From Rhodocyclaceae bacterium (GTDB taxonomy: Bacteria; Pseudomonadota; Gammaproteobacteria; Burkholderiales; Rhodocyclaceae): a DNA stretch of 34,345 bases. A model generated the notes under the pieces. It made no database searches, was not told the DNA's origin, and worked only from the letters and a program-made list of their open reading frames with translations. Positions 11,018-18,227 of the stretch are shown here, piece after piece (within the stretch, counting starts at the first letter, position 1; every line of letters starts with the position of its first letter). The translations under genes and the position numbers were made by a program. Where the stretch lies: contig JAEUNH010000085.1 in assembly GCA_016791205.1 (NCBI GenBank), positions 1 to 34,345 of the forward strand, read 5' to 3'.

Positions 11018-11671
11018 TTGAAAAACACGACTCTCGTTCAAACCCTAATTGCCGCAGCCCTTGGCCTGACCGTCACCACGGTCGGTGCCCAGGTCCCGAA
11101 CAACGACGGCCATCTCTTCGACACCCGCGGCGCCGTTGCCAAGAGCGGTTTCGGCCTGTGCTGGAAAACCACCCGCTGGACCCCCGCCATGGCCATCGCC
11201 GAGTGCGATCCCGACCTGGTGAAGAAGCCCGAGCCGCCCAAGCCCGCAGCCCCCGCCGCCGCTCCGGCCAAACCGAAAGCCTGCAATTTCTCCTATGCCT
11301 TGCAAACCGACGCCACCTTCGCCTTCGGCAAGTCCGACCTCAATGCGGCAGGCAAGGACCAGCTCGACAAGAACGTCATCGCCAAGCTCGGCAACTGCGC
11401 CAGCGTCAAGCTGATGCTGGTCACCGGCCACACCGACCGCATCGGCAGCCACGAGACCAACCAGAAGCTCTCCGAGAAGCGGGCCGAGGCCGTCAAGGCC
11501 TATCTGGTCAGCAAGGGCGCCAAGGCCGACTCGCTGGAGACCATGGGCGCCGGCAAGACCCAGGCCGTGCCGGGGGTCAAGTGCGACGACAAACAGCCGC
11601 GCAAGAAGCTCATCGCGTGTCTGGCGCCGAACCGCCGCGTCGTCGTCGAGGTTCAGGGCCCGGGCAAGTAA
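11018..11671 (+). CDS. OmpA-family outer-membrane / periplasmic protein, paralog 1
   Basis: A 217-residue exported protein with a C-terminal OmpA-like peptidoglycan-binding domain. I chose the TTG at 11018-11020: GGAGG (11006-11010) sits 7 nt upstream, and this start gives a clean signal peptide, KNTTLVQTLIAAALGL to TTVGA, cleaved about residue 24 before QVPNNDG. After it come a conserved module with two cysteines (C48, C63), a Pro/Ala/Lys linker (70-87) and the OmpA_C domain (about 95-212) with Asp140 in GHTDRIG and Arg155 in LSEKRAEAV, the usual diaminopimelate contacts. There is no 8-strand barrel of the E. coli OmpA kind. Relative to the second copy it has an extra cysteine pair (C89, C127). 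It probably tethers the envelope to peptidoglycan; the exact role is unknown. Confidence 0.9.
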   Translation: MKNTTLVQTLIAAALGLTVTTVGAQVPNNDGHLFDTRGAVAKSGFGLCWKTTRWTPAMAIAECDPDLVKKPEPPKPAAPAAAPAKPKACNFSYALQTDATFAFGKSDLNAAGKDQLDKNVIAKLGNCASVKLMLVTGHTDRIGSHETNQKLSEKRAEAVKAYLVSKGAKADSLETMGAGKTQAVPGVKCDDKQPRKKLIACLAPNRRVVVEVQGPGK

Positions 11672-11691
11672 CTCCGCTCAGCCGACAACAA

Positions 11692-11717
11692 CCCCGCCCC
11701 TCCGGCGGGGTTTTTTT
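11692..11717 (+). terminator. Intrinsic terminator after ompA-like 1
   Basis: CCCCGCC, loop CCTCC, GGCGGGG, then T7: a textbook Rho-independent terminator. Its T-run ends 3 nt before the next start codon. Confidence 0.92.
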
Positions 11718-11720
11718 CGC

Positions 11721-13037
11721 ATGTCGCCAGCCATAGATCTGCTTATCGAGCCGCAGTGGCTCATCCCGGTGGAGCCGCGGGGAGCGGTGCTCGAGGAGCA
11801 TGCCGTGGCCGTCGCCGGCGGCAGGATCGTCGACGTCCTGCCCGTGCGGGAAGCCCATGGCCGCTACCAGCCGACCCGGCGGATGGCCCTGCCGCAGCAG
11901 GCGCTGATCCCCGGCCTGGTCAACCTGCATACCCATGCCGCCATGGCCCTGCTGCGCGGCATCGCCGACGACCTGCCCCTCATGGACTGGCTGAAGACCC
12001 GCATCTGGCCGTCCGAGGCGAAGCATGTCTCGGCCGCCTTCGTGCGCGACGGCACCCTGCTGGCCTGCGCCGAGATGCTGCGCGGCGGCATCACCTGCTT
12101 CAGCGACATGTACTTCTTCCCCGAGGCGGCCGCCGAGGCGGCGCAGAGCCTCGGCATGCGCGCCGCCCTCGGCCTGGTCATCATCGAGTTTCCCACCGCC
12201 TACGCCACCGACGCCGACGACTACCTCAGCAAGGGGCTGGCCGCCCGCGATCGCCTGCGCGACAATCCCCTGCTGTCGTTCTGCCTGGCGCCCCATGCGC
12301 CCTATACCGTCGCCGACAGGACCTTCGAGCGCATCGCCACCCTGGCCGCCCAGCTCGACCTGCCGGTTCATATCCATATCCACGAAACCCGCGGCGAAAT
12401 CGAGGAGAGCCTGGCCGGCCACGGCAGCCGCCCGCTCGATCGCCTGCAGCGTCTCGGCCTGCTCGGACCCGGGCTGATCGGGGTGCACGCCGTCCACCTC
12501 GATGATCGGGAAATCGCCCTACTGACGGAGAACAACTGCGCCGTGGCCCACTGCCCGACTTCCAACATGAAGCTGGCCAGCGGGATGGCGCCTATCGCCG
12601 AGATGTCGAAACGCGGGGTAAGGATCGGCCTCGGTACGGACGGCGCGGCCAGCAACAACCGACTCGACCTGTTCCAGGAGATGCGCCATGCCGGCCTGCT
12701 GGCCAAGGTCGCCAGCGGCGACGCTTCCGTCCTGGGCGCTCATGAACTATTGCGCATGGCCACGCTCAACGGTGCCTCCGCCCTGGGGCTGGAGGATCGC
12801 ATCGGCTCGATCGTCCCCGGCAAAGCGGCCGACCTGTGCGCCATCCGGCTCGATGCAGCCGAAACCCGCCCCTGCTACGATCCAGTTTCCCATCTGGTCT
12901 ACGCCGCCGGCCGGGAGCATGTCAGCCATGTTTGGGTCGACGGCATTCTGCAGGTCGAAAATGGGCTGTTGCGGGCGTGCGACACAAGCGAATTGCTTGA
13001 CGCTGTCAATTTGTGGCAGAATAAATTAACCGTTTGA
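11721..13037 (+). CDS. mtaD: MTA/SAH deaminase-type amidohydrolase (TRZ/ATZ family)
   Basis: A 438-residue metal-dependent deaminase of the amidohydrolase superfamily, probably converting 5'-methylthioadenosine and/or S-adenosylhomocysteine to the inosine forms. Metal ligands can be placed: His70 and His72 in NLHTHAAM, His219 with Glu222 in HIHIHETRGEI, His256 in GVHAVHLDD and Asp307 in GLGTDGAASNN. Length and motif order match the family. The start is fixed by the conserved IDLLI-type opening a few residues in. The ATG is only 3 nt after the T-run of the preceding terminator; the sole SD-like purine run is the GGCGGGG arm of that terminator. Neighbour ubiG is a SAM-dependent methyltransferase that makes SAH, so a role in SAH/MTA recycling fits. 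Substrate is inferred; related enzymes act on other N-heterocycles. Confidence 0.85.
   Translation: MSPAIDLLIEPQWLIPVEPRGAVLEEHAVAVAGGRIVDVLPVREAHGRYQPTRRMALPQQALIPGLVNLHTHAAMALLRGIADDLPLMDWLKTRIWPSEAKHVSAAFVRDGTLLACAEMLRGGITCFSDMYFFPEAAAEAAQSLGMRAALGLVIIEFPTAYATDADDYLSKGLAARDRLRDNPLLSFCLAPHAPYTVADRTFERIATLAAQLDLPVHIHIHETRGEIEESLAGHGSRPLDRLQRLGLLGPGLIGVHAVHLDDREIALLTENNCAVAHCPTSNMKLASGMAPIAEMSKRGVRIGLGTDGAASNNRLDLFQEMRHAGLLAKVASGDASVLGAHELLRMATLNGASALGLEDRIGSIVPGKAADLCAIRLDAAETRPCYDPVSHLVYAAGREHVSHVWVDGILQVENGLLRACDTSELLDAVNLWQNKLTV
12997..13025 (+). promoter_or_regulatory. Candidate promoter and inverted repeat for ompA-like 2
   Basis: TTGACG (12997-13002), a 17-nt spacer and AATAAA (13020-13025) lie inside the 3' end of the amidohydrolase gene. 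The -35 is also the left arm of TTGAC-GCT-GTCAA (12997-13009), followed at once by TTGTGG (13011-13016), the hexamer used as -35 in the first ompA promoter. The leader would be about 110 nt. Confidence 0.4.
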
Positions 13038-13143
13038 GCCGGCCTGGCCAAAAGCAGTGGGCCGGAACAACCGTGTTTTTAATAACTGCGCTGTTGTACG
13101 GCCGAACCATCCACTCCAATTTCGCACCGCAACGAGGGGGAAC
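13038..13143 (+). other. Leader region of ompA-like 2
   Basis: A 106-nt non-coding stretch, AT-richer than its surroundings near 13076-13090, ending in a strong SD (GAGGGGG, 13134-13140). I see no independent gene in it. Confidence 0.6.
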
Positions 13144-13779
13144 ATGAACAAACAACTTACGAAGCTTACGCTGCTGGCCACGCTGGGCATGGGCGCTTCC
13201 GTCGCGCTGGCCCAAGTGCCGAATAACGACGGCTATCTGTTCGACACGCGCGGCGCCGTCGCCAAGAGCGGGTTTGGCCTGTGCTGGAAGACCACCCGCT
13301 GGACCCCCGCCATGGCTATCGCCGAGTGCGATCCGGAGCTGGTGAAGAAGCCCGAGCCGGCGAAGCCCGCCGCGCCGGCCGCCACGCCGAAGCCCGCCGC
13401 TCAGAAAGTCACCCTGGCCGCCGACGCGCTCTTCGATTTCGACAAGGCCGTGCTGCGCAACGAAGGCAAGGCCAAGCTCGACGATGTCACCGGCAAGCTG
13501 AAGGGCATGAAGCTGGAAGTCATCATCGCCGTCGGCCATACCGACCGCATCGGCTCCGACAAGTACAACCAGAAGCTCTCCGAGAAGCGCGCCGAAGCCG
13601 TCAAGGCCTATCTGGTCGGCAAGGGCGTCGAGCCGAACCGCGTCTACACCGAGGGCAAGGGCGAGAAGCAGCCCGTCACCGGCGACAAGTGCGGCAAGAG
13701 CGAGAAGAAGTCGAAGAAACTCATCGAGTGCCTGCAGCCCGATCGCCGCGTGGAGATCGAAGTCATCGGCACCAAGTAA
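13144..13779 (+). CDS. OmpA-family outer-membrane / periplasmic protein, paralog 2
   Basis: A 211-residue paralog of the protein at 11018-11671. The ATG at 13144 has GAGGGGG just upstream and opens a signal peptide ([15 protein letters not shown] to ALA, cleaved about residue 23 before QVPNNDG). The shared module with C47 and C62 is nearly identical to paralog 1. After a Pro/Ala/Lys linker, the OmpA_C domain (about 90-208) has Asp134 in GHTDRIG and Arg149 in LSEKRAEAV, and a second cysteine pair (C183, C196). It lacks the third cysteine pair of paralog 1. The first third of the OmpA_C domain differs strongly from paralog 1, while two other blocks are almost identical in DNA. It is probably a peptidoglycan-associated envelope protein. 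It is followed by its own terminator. Confidence 0.92.
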   Translation: MNKQLTKLTLLATLGMGASVALAQVPNNDGYLFDTRGAVAKSGFGLCWKTTRWTPAMAIAECDPELVKKPEPAKPAAPAATPKPAAQKVTLAADALFDFDKAVLRNEGKAKLDDVTGKLKGMKLEVIIAVGHTDRIGSDKYNQKLSEKRAEAVKAYLVGKGVEPNRVYTEGKGEKQPVTGDKCGKSEKKSKKLIECLQPDRRVEIEVIGTK

Positions 13780-13795
13780 TCCGGCCTTCCGCCGC

Positions 13796-13830
13796 AAAAA
13801 GCCCTGCACCAGCAGGGCTTTTTGTTTTTT
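13796..13830 (+). terminator. Intrinsic terminator after ompA-like 2
   Basis: AAAAAGCCCTGC, loop ACCA, GCAGGGCTTTTT, then GTTTTTT. The A/T flanks make it potentially bidirectional. It ends about 14 nt before the ubiG ATG. Confidence 0.92.
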
Positions 13831-13844
13831 ATATACTTCGGATC

Positions 13845-14558
13845 ATGAACCCGCCCGCCAGCCAAAACGCCGACCCTGCCGAACTCGATAAATTCAGCGA
13901 GCTGGCCCACCGCTGGTGGGATCCCGAGTCCGAGTTCAAGCCGCTGCACGACATCAACCCCCTCCGCCTGGACTGGATCGACCGGGCCGTCGGGCTGGTC
14001 GGCAAAAAGGTACTGGACGTCGGCTGCGGCGGCGGCATCCTGGCCGAGTCGATGGCCGCGCGCGGCGCCGCCGTGACCGGCATCGACCTGTCCGACAAGG
14101 CGCTGGCGGTGGCCCGCCTGCACCTTCTCGAGAGCGGCCAGAAGGCCGACTACCGCAAGATCGCCGCCGAGGAACTGGCCGCCGACATGCCCGCGTCGTT
14201 CGATGTCGTCACCTGCCTCGAGATGCTGGAACACGTCCCCGATCCGGCCAGCACGGTGCGCGCCTGCGCCCGGCTGGTCAGGCCGGGCGGGACGGTAGTC
14301 TTCTCCACCCTCAACCGCAATCCGAAGTCCTATCTGTTTGCCGTGATCGGCGCCGAATACGTCCTCAAGCTGCTGCCGCGCGGCACCCACGACTACGCCA
14401 GGTTCATCCGCCCCGCCGAACTGGTCCGCCACTGCCGCGACGCCGGCCTGACGGTCGAGGAGATCATCGGCATGACCTACAACCCGCTGAGCAAGACCTA
14501 CGCCCTCGGCCGGAACACCGACGTGAACTACCTCATCCGCACCCGGCGCGATGATTGA
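13845..14558 (+). CDS. ubiG: Ubiquinone biosynthesis O-methyltransferase
   Basis: SAM-dependent class I methyltransferase that performs both O-methylations in ubiquinone synthesis. The 237-residue protein has the UbiG opening ([20 protein letters not shown]), motif I LDVGCGGG at 57-64, ITGIDLS-like motif II ([11 protein letters not shown]), [11 protein letters not shown] and [11 protein letters not shown]. Its C-terminal [14 protein letters not shown] and the GMTYNP stretch are typical. The ATG at 13845 follows the upstream terminator closely and has no clear SD; TATATA at 13830-13835 could serve as a -10 and would give a leaderless or very short leader (inference). The stop overlaps the gph start by 8 nt, so the two form an operon. 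Confidence 0.96.
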   Translation: MNPPASQNADPAELDKFSELAHRWWDPESEFKPLHDINPLRLDWIDRAVGLVGKKVLDVGCGGGILAESMAARGAAVTGIDLSDKALAVARLHLLESGQKADYRKIAAEELAADMPASFDVVTCLEMLEHVPDPASTVRACARLVRPGGTVVFSTLNRNPKSYLFAVIGAEYVLKLLPRGTHDYARFIRPAELVRHCRDAGLTVEEIIGMTYNPLSKTYALGRNTDVNYLIRTRRDD

Positions 14559-15201
14559 AGCGGTCTTCTTCGACCTGGACGGCACCCTGGCGGATACCGC
14601 CGCCGACCTGGGCGGCGCCCTCGACCGGCTGCGGGCCGAACAGGGCCTGCCGCCCCTGCCTGCCGAACGGGTCCGCCCCCATGTCTCCAAGGGCGTGCGC
14701 GGCCTGCTGCACGTCGGTTTCGGCATCGAGTCCGACCATCCCGACTATGCGCAGCTGCAACAGCGTTTTCTCAGCCACTACGAATCCGCCCTGTGCCAGG
14801 ACACGGCCTTGTTCGACGGCATGGCCGCCGCGCTCGACGCACTCGACGCCGCCGGCATCAAATGGGGCATCGTCACCAACAAGACCAGCCGCTACACCCT
14901 GCCGGTCGTCGGCGCCTTGGGGCTGGCGGATCGCGCCGCCTGCATCGTCAGCGGCGACTCGTCGCCGCGGCCGAAGCCCGCCCCCGACCCCCTCCTGCTG
15001 GCCAGCGCCCTGGCCGGCACGGATGCGAAGCAATGCCTGTACGTCGGCGACGACCTGCGCGACATCCAGTCTGCCCGCGCCGCCGGCATGGGTGCCATCG
15101 CCGCGGCCTGGGGCTACCTGGGCGACGAAAGGCCGCTTGAAGAATGGGGCGCCGACACCATCATCCAGTCACCGGCGGACATCGCCGGGCTGCTCGGATA
15201 G
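14551..15201 (+). CDS. gph: Phosphoglycolate phosphatase (HAD family)
   Basis: HAD-superfamily phosphatase that removes 2-phosphoglycolate, formed in DNA repair or by Rubisco oxygenation. The 216-residue sequence has motif [12 protein letters not shown] with Asp8 and Asp10, a helical cap, motif II ITNKT-like (IVTNKTSRY), the motif III lysine in [10 protein letters not shown] and motif [18 protein letters not shown]. ubiG-gph adjacency is common in beta- and gammaproteobacteria and supports the name, although HAD phosphatases are promiscuous. It overlaps ubiG by 8 nt in another frame. It ends 40 nt before the tmRNA. Confidence 0.9.
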   Translation: MIEAVFFDLDGTLADTAADLGGALDRLRAEQGLPPLPAERVRPHVSKGVRGLLHVGFGIESDHPDYAQLQQRFLSHYESALCQDTALFDGMAAALDALDAAGIKWGIVTNKTSRYTLPVVGALGLADRAACIVSGDSSPRPKPAPDPLLLASALAGTDAKQCLYVGDDLRDIQSARAAGMGAIAAAWGYLGDERPLEEWGADTIIQSPADIAGLLG

Positions 15202-15208
15202 GCCGTGC

Positions 15209-15214
15209 TAGAAT
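15209..15214 (+). promoter_or_regulatory. Candidate -10 box of ssrA
   Basis: TAGAAT lies about 28 nt before the mature tmRNA 5' end, just past the gph stop. I see no good -35, so the call rests on the -10 and its position. Confidence 0.4.
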
Positions 15215-15241
15215 GCCTCAGCAACGCATCACAGCGAATCC

Positions 15242-15602
15242 GGGGGCGACCTGGCTTCGACGTGGGTCGCGAAGCAGTGTAGTGCATGCCGAGGACCAGT
15301 CACCTCGCAAATCCATCTGGAAATCTACAAACGCCAACGACGAGCGTTTCGCTCTAGCCGCTTAATACCGGCTAGCTCTGCACCGGTTTGCTGACGGGCC
15401 GGGTCGCGCAAGCGGCGGCAGAGTCATTCACACCAGCTAAGGATCGGCCTCGCCGCGTGGCCGATCACGAAAATTCAGCGGATCGCCTGTCATCAGCCCG
15501 CCGGTTGGCGGATGCCGGGTTAAATCAAACAGCCAGGCTAAGCATGTAGTACTGCCTGTAGAGGGCTTGCGGACGCGGGTTCGATTCCCGCCGCCTCCAC
15601 CA
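15242..15602 (+). ncRNA. ssrA: tmRNA (ssrA), tag ANDERFALAA
   Basis: Transfer-messenger RNA for rescue of stalled ribosomes, acting with SmpB. The 5' end GGGGGCG pairs with CGCCTCC at 15592-15598 (one G-U pair) to form the tRNA-like acceptor, followed by A and an encoded CCA ending at 15602. The T-arm GCGGGTTCGATTCCCGC lies just before. The resume codon is GCC at 15333-15335, and the tag reads ANDERFALAA then TAA (15333-15365), ending in the LAA degron for ClpXP-type proteases. This tag is the usual betaproteobacterial one. It is a one-piece tmRNA, about 361 nt, not a permuted two-piece form. Any protein frame crossing it is false except for the tag. Confidence 0.98.
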
Positions 15603-15604
15603 CT

Positions 15605-15636
15605 AAAAAGCGCCACCCCTATGCGGGTGGCGTTTT
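15605..15636 (+). terminator. Intrinsic terminator after ssrA
   Basis: AAAAAG then CGCCACCC, loop CTATGC, GGGTGGCG and TTTT. The stem of 8 GC-rich pairs is extended by A-T pairs. It sits 2 nt after the CCA end. Confidence 0.9.
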
Positions 15637-15687
15637 GCCTTGCACCGGGTTAATCTTGGCACTTGGAATTTTGGCAAGGAGGCAATC

Positions 15688-16290
15688 ATGCGTCAATTCA
15701 CCACCCTGGCCCTGCTGCTGGCCGTTTCGCTGGCATTTCTTTCCGGCGAGAGCGAGGCCAAGCGTGTCGGCAGCAAGTCGTCAAGCTCGACTTCCAGCGC
15801 CAAGAAGACCGGCAAGGACACCGAGGAGGAGGCCAAGAAAACCTCTTCGATGCCGAATGTAAGCATCAGCAGCCGCTCGTCGGGCTCAGCTTCCCCGCCA
15901 AGCGGCTCGGCGGGAACAACCGCCGCCGCCGCAGCTGCCGGCGTTGCCGTCGGTGCTGTTGCCGGCAGCGCCTTGGCGGCTCCCTCGTCGGGCAGCGACA
16001 AGGCCAAGGCCGAGAAACAGGCGGAGGAGGAGCGCCTGGCCAAGATCGCCAAGCTCGAGCGTCAGACGGAGCAGGAACGCCGCAAGGCCGAGGACGAGCG
16101 CCTGGCCAAGGAAGCCGAGGCGGAGCGGCTCCGCCAGGAAAAGGCCGAGAAGGCCGAGGCCGAGCGGATCGCCCGCCTGGAACGTGAGAAGGAAGCCGAG
16201 CGACAGCGCGTCGAGCGCGAGCGCCTGTGCGTGATCAAGCCGGTGATGACCGACGCCCAGATCGCCCAGTGCAAGGAAGTCTGGCGCTGA
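15688..16290 (+). CDS. Exported Ser-rich / coiled-coil protein of unknown function
   Basis: I do not recognise a named family. I chose the ATG at 15688 because AAGGAGG (15676-15682) precedes it and it opens a signal peptide (MRQFTTLALLLAVSLAFL to SEA, cleaved about residue 24). The mature 176 residues have four parts: a Ser/Lys low-complexity stretch (25-76), an Ala/Gly/Val hydrophobic segment rich in small residues (77-99) that may insert in or associate with membrane, a highly charged Glu/Lys/Arg coiled coil (105-179), and a short tail with two cysteines, C181 and C195, in CVIKPVMTDAQIAQC that may form a disulfide. The AKR-G start of the mature protein recalls Tim44-domain proteins of betaproteobacteria, but no Tim44 domain follows. 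It lies between the ssrA terminator and its own terminator, so it is probably monocistronic. It is probably periplasmic. Confidence 0.8.
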   Translation: MRQFTTLALLLAVSLAFLSGESEAKRVGSKSSSSTSSAKKTGKDTEEEAKKTSSMPNVSISSRSSGSASPPSGSAGTTAAAAAAGVAVGAVAGSALAAPSSGSDKAKAEKQAEEERLAKIAKLERQTEQERRKAEDERLAKEAEAERLRQEKAEKAEAERIARLEREKEAERQRVERERLCVIKPVMTDAQIAQCKEVWR

Positions 16291-16307
16291 GAAGCGCCCG
16301 CCCAACG

Positions 16308-16335
16308 AAAATGCCACCCGCGGGTGGCATTTTTT
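16308..16335. terminator. Bidirectional terminator between the coiled-coil gene and efp
   Basis: AAATGCCACCCG facing CGGGTGGCATTT: a near-perfect palindrome with A-runs and T-runs on both sides, placed between two convergent genes. It should stop transcription in both directions. Confidence 0.9.
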
Positions 16336-16350
16336 GATCCTGGGGGCGAA

Positions 16351-16911
16351 TCAGCCCTTGACGCGGTTGCGATACTCGCCGGTGCGGGTGTCGATCTCGA
16401 TCTTGTCGCCGGTTTCGCAAAACAGCGGCACAGCCACCTCGAAGCCGGTAGCGGTCCTGGCCGGCTTGAGCACCTTGCCCGAGGTGTCGCCGCGCACCGC
16501 CGGCTCGGTGTAGATGATCTCGCGCACCACACTGGTGGGCAACTCGACCGAGATGGCCTTGCCGTTGTAGAACACCACTTCGCAAGGCATGCCGTCCTCG
16601 AGGTAGTTGAGGCCATCGCCCAGATTTTCCTTCTCCACCTCGAACTGGTTGTACTCGGCGTCCATGAAGACGTACATGGGGTCGGCGAAGTAGGAATAGG
16701 TCACTTCCTTGCGCTCGAGGGTGACCACCTCGAACTTGTCGTCGGCCTTGTAGACGTTCTCGCTCGGCGCGTCGGTGAGGAGGTTCTTGAACTTCATCTT
16801 GACCACGGCGGCATTGCGGCCGGACTTGTTGTACTCGGCCCTTTGCACGACCATCGGGTCCTTGCCGATCATGATGACGTTGCCTACGCGGAGTTCCTGT
16901 GCCAGTTTCAT
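16351..16911 (-). CDS. efp: Elongation factor P (Arg32 type)
   Basis: EF-P relieves ribosome stalling at polyproline stretches by binding between the P and E sites. The 186-residue protein has the KOW-like N-domain and two OB domains, with conserved C-terminal [22 protein letters not shown]-type sequence. The tip residue is Arg32 in [11 protein letters not shown], not the lysine that EpmA modifies, so it should be of the rhamnosylated class. The earP gene just upstream on the same strand confirms this. 47 nt separate the two and suggest an operon earP-efp. Confidence 0.97.
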   Translation of the reverse strand: MKLAQELRVGNVIMIGKDPMVVQRAEYNKSGRNAAVVKMKFKNLLTDAPSENVYKADDKFEVVTLERKEVTYSYFADPMYVFMDAEYNQFEVEKENLGDGLNYLEDGMPCEVVFYNGKAISVELPTSVVREIIYTEPAVRGDTSGKVLKPARTATGFEVAVPLFCETGDKIEIDTRTGEYRNRVKG

Positions 16912-16958
16912 GCTGAAATCCTGCCTTTGGGGTTAAGCGGCCAAAAATAAACGGGAAA

Positions 16959-18113
16959 TTATAGCCGATCGGAACAGAAAAGCACCAGCTTGCTGGCCAG
17001 ATCGCCTTGCGCCGCGTGGTCCCCAGCCCAGGTTTCGGCATGCTTTTCGATAGTCGTCCAATGGGCCCGGAATGCCGGCCAGGCCAGGGCCACCCCCTCG
17101 CCGTGGCTCCAGGCCCGCCACATCGCCGCCAGGGCCGCCGCTGCAGGGGCATCCAGTCCGACGCAGTAACGATCGAGAAAGGCCTCCAGTTTGTGCAGAT
17201 GGGCAATTTCCGCCTGCGGATAGGGCTGCCAGAGCATCGGCCGCGCCGCCCATAGGCCGCGGACAAAGGAATCCTCACCGCGCACGACATTGCCGTCGCA
17301 GGACCACAGCAGACGATCGTAGGCCTCCTGATCGAGGAAGGGGACGATCCGGACGAGCAGGTTGCCACGGCGCAGGGCGGCGCCGGCCGCGACGGCCTCT
17401 ACGCCAAAGAAATCGGCTATCGCCGCGCCGGCGACGCCCTCCGGCACCAGGCAGGTAAGCGACTGCGCCCCGTCGCCCCAGCAGGTAAACAGTTCCGCCG
17501 TCGGACTGGCCGGGTAGCAGAACAGGGAAAGGCGGATCTCGTCCTCCTCGGGCGGCAGCAGGCCAAGCGTCTGCCAGAACGCCGCCTGAGCAGCGCTATC
17601 GGCGCGGAAGGCCCGGCGCCGGGCCAGCAGGTCGCGTTCCAGCAGCAGGCCGCCGGTCTCTTCGGCAAATCCGGGAAAGAAAAAATGCTTGGTCAGCGGC
17701 CAACGCGGACTGGGCGAGGCCAGGCCATGGCATTCGCCGACCCAGGCCTCGGCGCTCAGATATTCAAGATTGATCCAGCGCGGCCGGGCCACCCGCGCCG
17801 CCATGGCGCGAACGTAGCGTTCCGGCAATTCGCAGGCAAAGGCCTCGATCACCACCCCGGCCGGCTCGACTTCCGGAAAAGGCTCCGGCCAAAGGCGTAT
17901 GTTCACCCCCTGCCAGGATTGCACGGCACGTCCGGCATCGATGGCAGGGCAAAGGCGGCGGAATGCCGCCAGATCGTCCACCCAGAGGCGTACCGCGAGG
18001 CCGTGCTCAGCCGCCAACTGACGGGCCAGCCGCCAGCAGACGCCGACATCGCCGAAGTTGTCGATCACCCGGCAGAAAATATCCCAGGATGGCCGGTTAT
18101 CAGCATAACTCAT
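16959..18113 (-). CDS. earP: EF-P arginine rhamnosyltransferase
   Basis: Transfers rhamnose from dTDP-rhamnose to Arg32 of EF-P, activating it. The 384-residue protein is of the former DUF2331 family, a GT-B glycosyltransferase. It opens WDIFCRVIDNFGDVGVCWRL; Asp18 and Asp22 correspond to the catalytic-region aspartates described for EarP, and VRGEDSFVRGLWAARP (277-291) holds the conserved Glu280/Asp281 near the dTDP site. The INLEYLSAE stretch (114-122) is also typical. The partner efp has the required Arg32. No clear SD is seen before the ATG at 18113; an AT-rich stretch follows upstream, shared with the divergent HDOD gene. dTDP-rhamnose synthesis genes are not in this window. Confidence 0.96.
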   Translation of the reverse strand: MSYADNRPSWDIFCRVIDNFGDVGVCWRLARQLAAEHGLAVRLWVDDLAAFRRLCPAIDAGRAVQSWQGVNIRLWPEPFPEVEPAGVVIEAFACELPERYVRAMAARVARPRWINLEYLSAEAWVGECHGLASPSPRWPLTKHFFFPGFAEETGGLLLERDLLARRRAFRADSAAQAAFWQTLGLLPPEEDEIRLSLFCYPASPTAELFTCWGDGAQSLTCLVPEGVAGAAIADFFGVEAVAAGAALRRGNLLVRIVPFLDQEAYDRLLWSCDGNVVRGEDSFVRGLWAARPMLWQPYPQAEIAHLHKLEAFLDRYCVGLDAPAAAALAAMWRAWSHGEGVALAWPAFRAHWTTIEKHAETWAGDHAAQGDLASKLVLFCSDRL

Positions 18114-18227
18114 TGTTTTTGAATGTTTTAAATTGCGTTTCGAAGCCCGATCCGATTCCCGGGCTCAAGCCGGAGGCCGCCGTGCCGTAATTATAACTAC
18201 CGGTATTTACTTAATTATTTTGCATCG
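18114..18227. promoter_or_regulatory. Divergent AT-rich promoter region earP / HDOD
   Basis: This 114-nt gap is clearly AT-richer than its neighbours. It includes TATAAC on the plus strand (within GTAATTATAACTACC at about 18188-18202) as a possible -10 for the HDOD gene, and T/A-rich sequence next to the earP start. No -35 is convincing on either side. Confidence 0.45.

Noticed and set aside
15144-15365. 73-codon frame ending in ANDERFALAA
   Set aside because: It overlaps gph and the tmRNA; only the last ten codons, the tmRNA tag, are translated.
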